A DNA stretch of 32,493 nt from Oceanospirillaceae bacterium (GTDB lineage: Bacteria; Pseudomonadota; Gammaproteobacteria; Pseudomonadales; Balneatricaceae): NCBI GenBank assembly GCA_013373085.1, contig JABXIM010000206.1, positions 1 to 32,493 of the forward strand, written 5' to 3'. The notes beneath the pieces are model-generated. The model was not told where the DNA came from and did not search any database. It saw only the letters and a program-made list of their open reading frames with translations. Below are positions 32,154 through 32,493 of the stretch, piece after piece (position 1 is the first letter of the stretch; each line of letters opens with the position of its first letter). The position numbers were made by a program, and so were the translations under genes.

Positions 32154-32466
32154 GGCATTCCGGTGGTTATATTAGTAAATGACCGTACTCTAGCGGCTAA
32201 CAATTTGCTTTTACAAGGTTCTGTGTGCCCGGGACTCCGGCTGGGGAAGGGTGCGCCGGCACCGTGGTGCAGCGCGGTGTAATGACGACTGACGCGATGT
32301 GCGCTGCACAAAAACTAAGCGGTTGAAAAACTTTCAAAAAAATTTGCGCTAAACGTTTGACAGCACTCATAAAATCATTAGAATTCGCACTCCGTTCTGG
32401 GGCGATAAGCAACAGAGCGGCAAGCAAGTCGGCGGGGCATGTTCATCGGCTTGCAGGCGAAAAGTG
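32154..32466. other. Divergent promoter region of syd and tRNA-Asp
   Basis: This stretch of 313 bases contains the strong tRNA promoter at 32357-32384 and a weak minus-strand -10 for syd. No other gene is seen. Confidence 0.6.
32357..32384 (+). promoter_or_regulatory. Strong sigma-70 promoter of the tRNA-Asp gene
   Basis: TTGACA (perfect -35) at 32357-32362 is followed by a 16-base spacer and TAGAAT (5 of 6) at 32379-32384. The region after the -10 (TCGCACTCCG) is GC-rich, as expected for stringent control of stable RNA genes. Transcription would start near 32391, about 75 bases before the tRNA. Confidence 0.82.
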
Positions 32467-32493
32467 GAGCGGTAGTTCAGTTGGTTAGAATAC
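32467..32493 (+). tRNA. tRNA-Asp, 5-prime part only
   Basis: GGAGCGGTAGTTCAGTTGGT at 32467-32486 followed by TAGAATAC is the acceptor and D-arm sequence of bacterial tRNA-Asp. The gene runs off the window before the anticodon, so the identity rests on the 5-prime half, which is highly conserved among gammaproteobacterial tRNA-Asp genes. Confidence 0.85.

Noticed and set aside
1-32493. CRISPR arrays, insertion sequences, prophage genes
   Set aside because: No regularly spaced repeats, transposase or integrase motifs, or phage structural genes were seen on either strand.

Overview
The window looks like the chromosome of a GC-rich (roughly 60 percent), probably marine gammaproteobacterium of the Pseudomonadales/Oceanospirillales type. 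The protein sequences are closest in style to Pseudomonas, Marinobacterium and Halomonas relatives. The order mlaA - PP2C response regulator - STAS protein - transaldolase - dusA is one I recall from Pseudomonas. No phage, transposon or CRISPR signature is visible. Most of the window is housekeeping, but several intergenic gaps carry regulatory structure. Six genes start at TTG or GTG with a usable ribosome site or a family-supported N-terminus.

Layout. 1-4274: the RNA helicase hrpA. 4275-5815: a long AT-rich leader and a highly expressed outer-membrane porin with a strong terminator. 5959-8397: mlaA followed by a PP2C phosphatase with a receiver that lacks its phosphoacceptor, overlapping a STAS anti-sigma-antagonist gene. 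8398-8800: a gap holding a candidate CsrA/RsmA-sequestering RNA (seven GGA motifs, several in hairpin loops, own promoter and terminator). 8801-10851 (minus): dusA and tal. 11200-11861: a small unknown gene coupled to dgkA. 11916-12734 (minus): speD with a terminator-like hairpin abutting its ribosome site. 13001-13200: a Fur-box promoter and a terminator enclosing a candidate iron-responsive small RNA. 13365-17104: a small WGR-like gene, pdxB, a YcgR-type PilZ protein, an NAD-kinase-like protein and a small membrane protein. 17215-18102 (minus): htpX with a sigma-32-like promoter. 18248-19646: a methyltransferase and a DEDD exonuclease. 19652-20023 (minus): an orphan conserved-looking protein.

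20175-26395 (minus) is the main accessory-looking block. It is a tightly overlapped run of two MurG-like glycosyltransferases, a deacetylase, two GT4 glycosyltransferases and a histidine phosphatase. None has a signal peptide or membrane segment, and there is no flippase, polymerase or exporter. It may therefore make a cytoplasmic or lipid-linked glycoside rather than a conventional exported polysaccharide. Upstream on the same strand is a large MscS-type channel, and then alaA. On the plus strand a Tag-type DNA glycosylase follows, then (minus) syd and a YajG-like lipoprotein. The window ends inside a tRNA-Asp gene preceded by a near-consensus sigma-70 promoter.

The points most worth testing are the two candidate small RNAs, the six-gene glycoside cluster, and the speD leader hairpin. 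All functional statements are inferred from sequence motifs and family knowledge; no searches were run.
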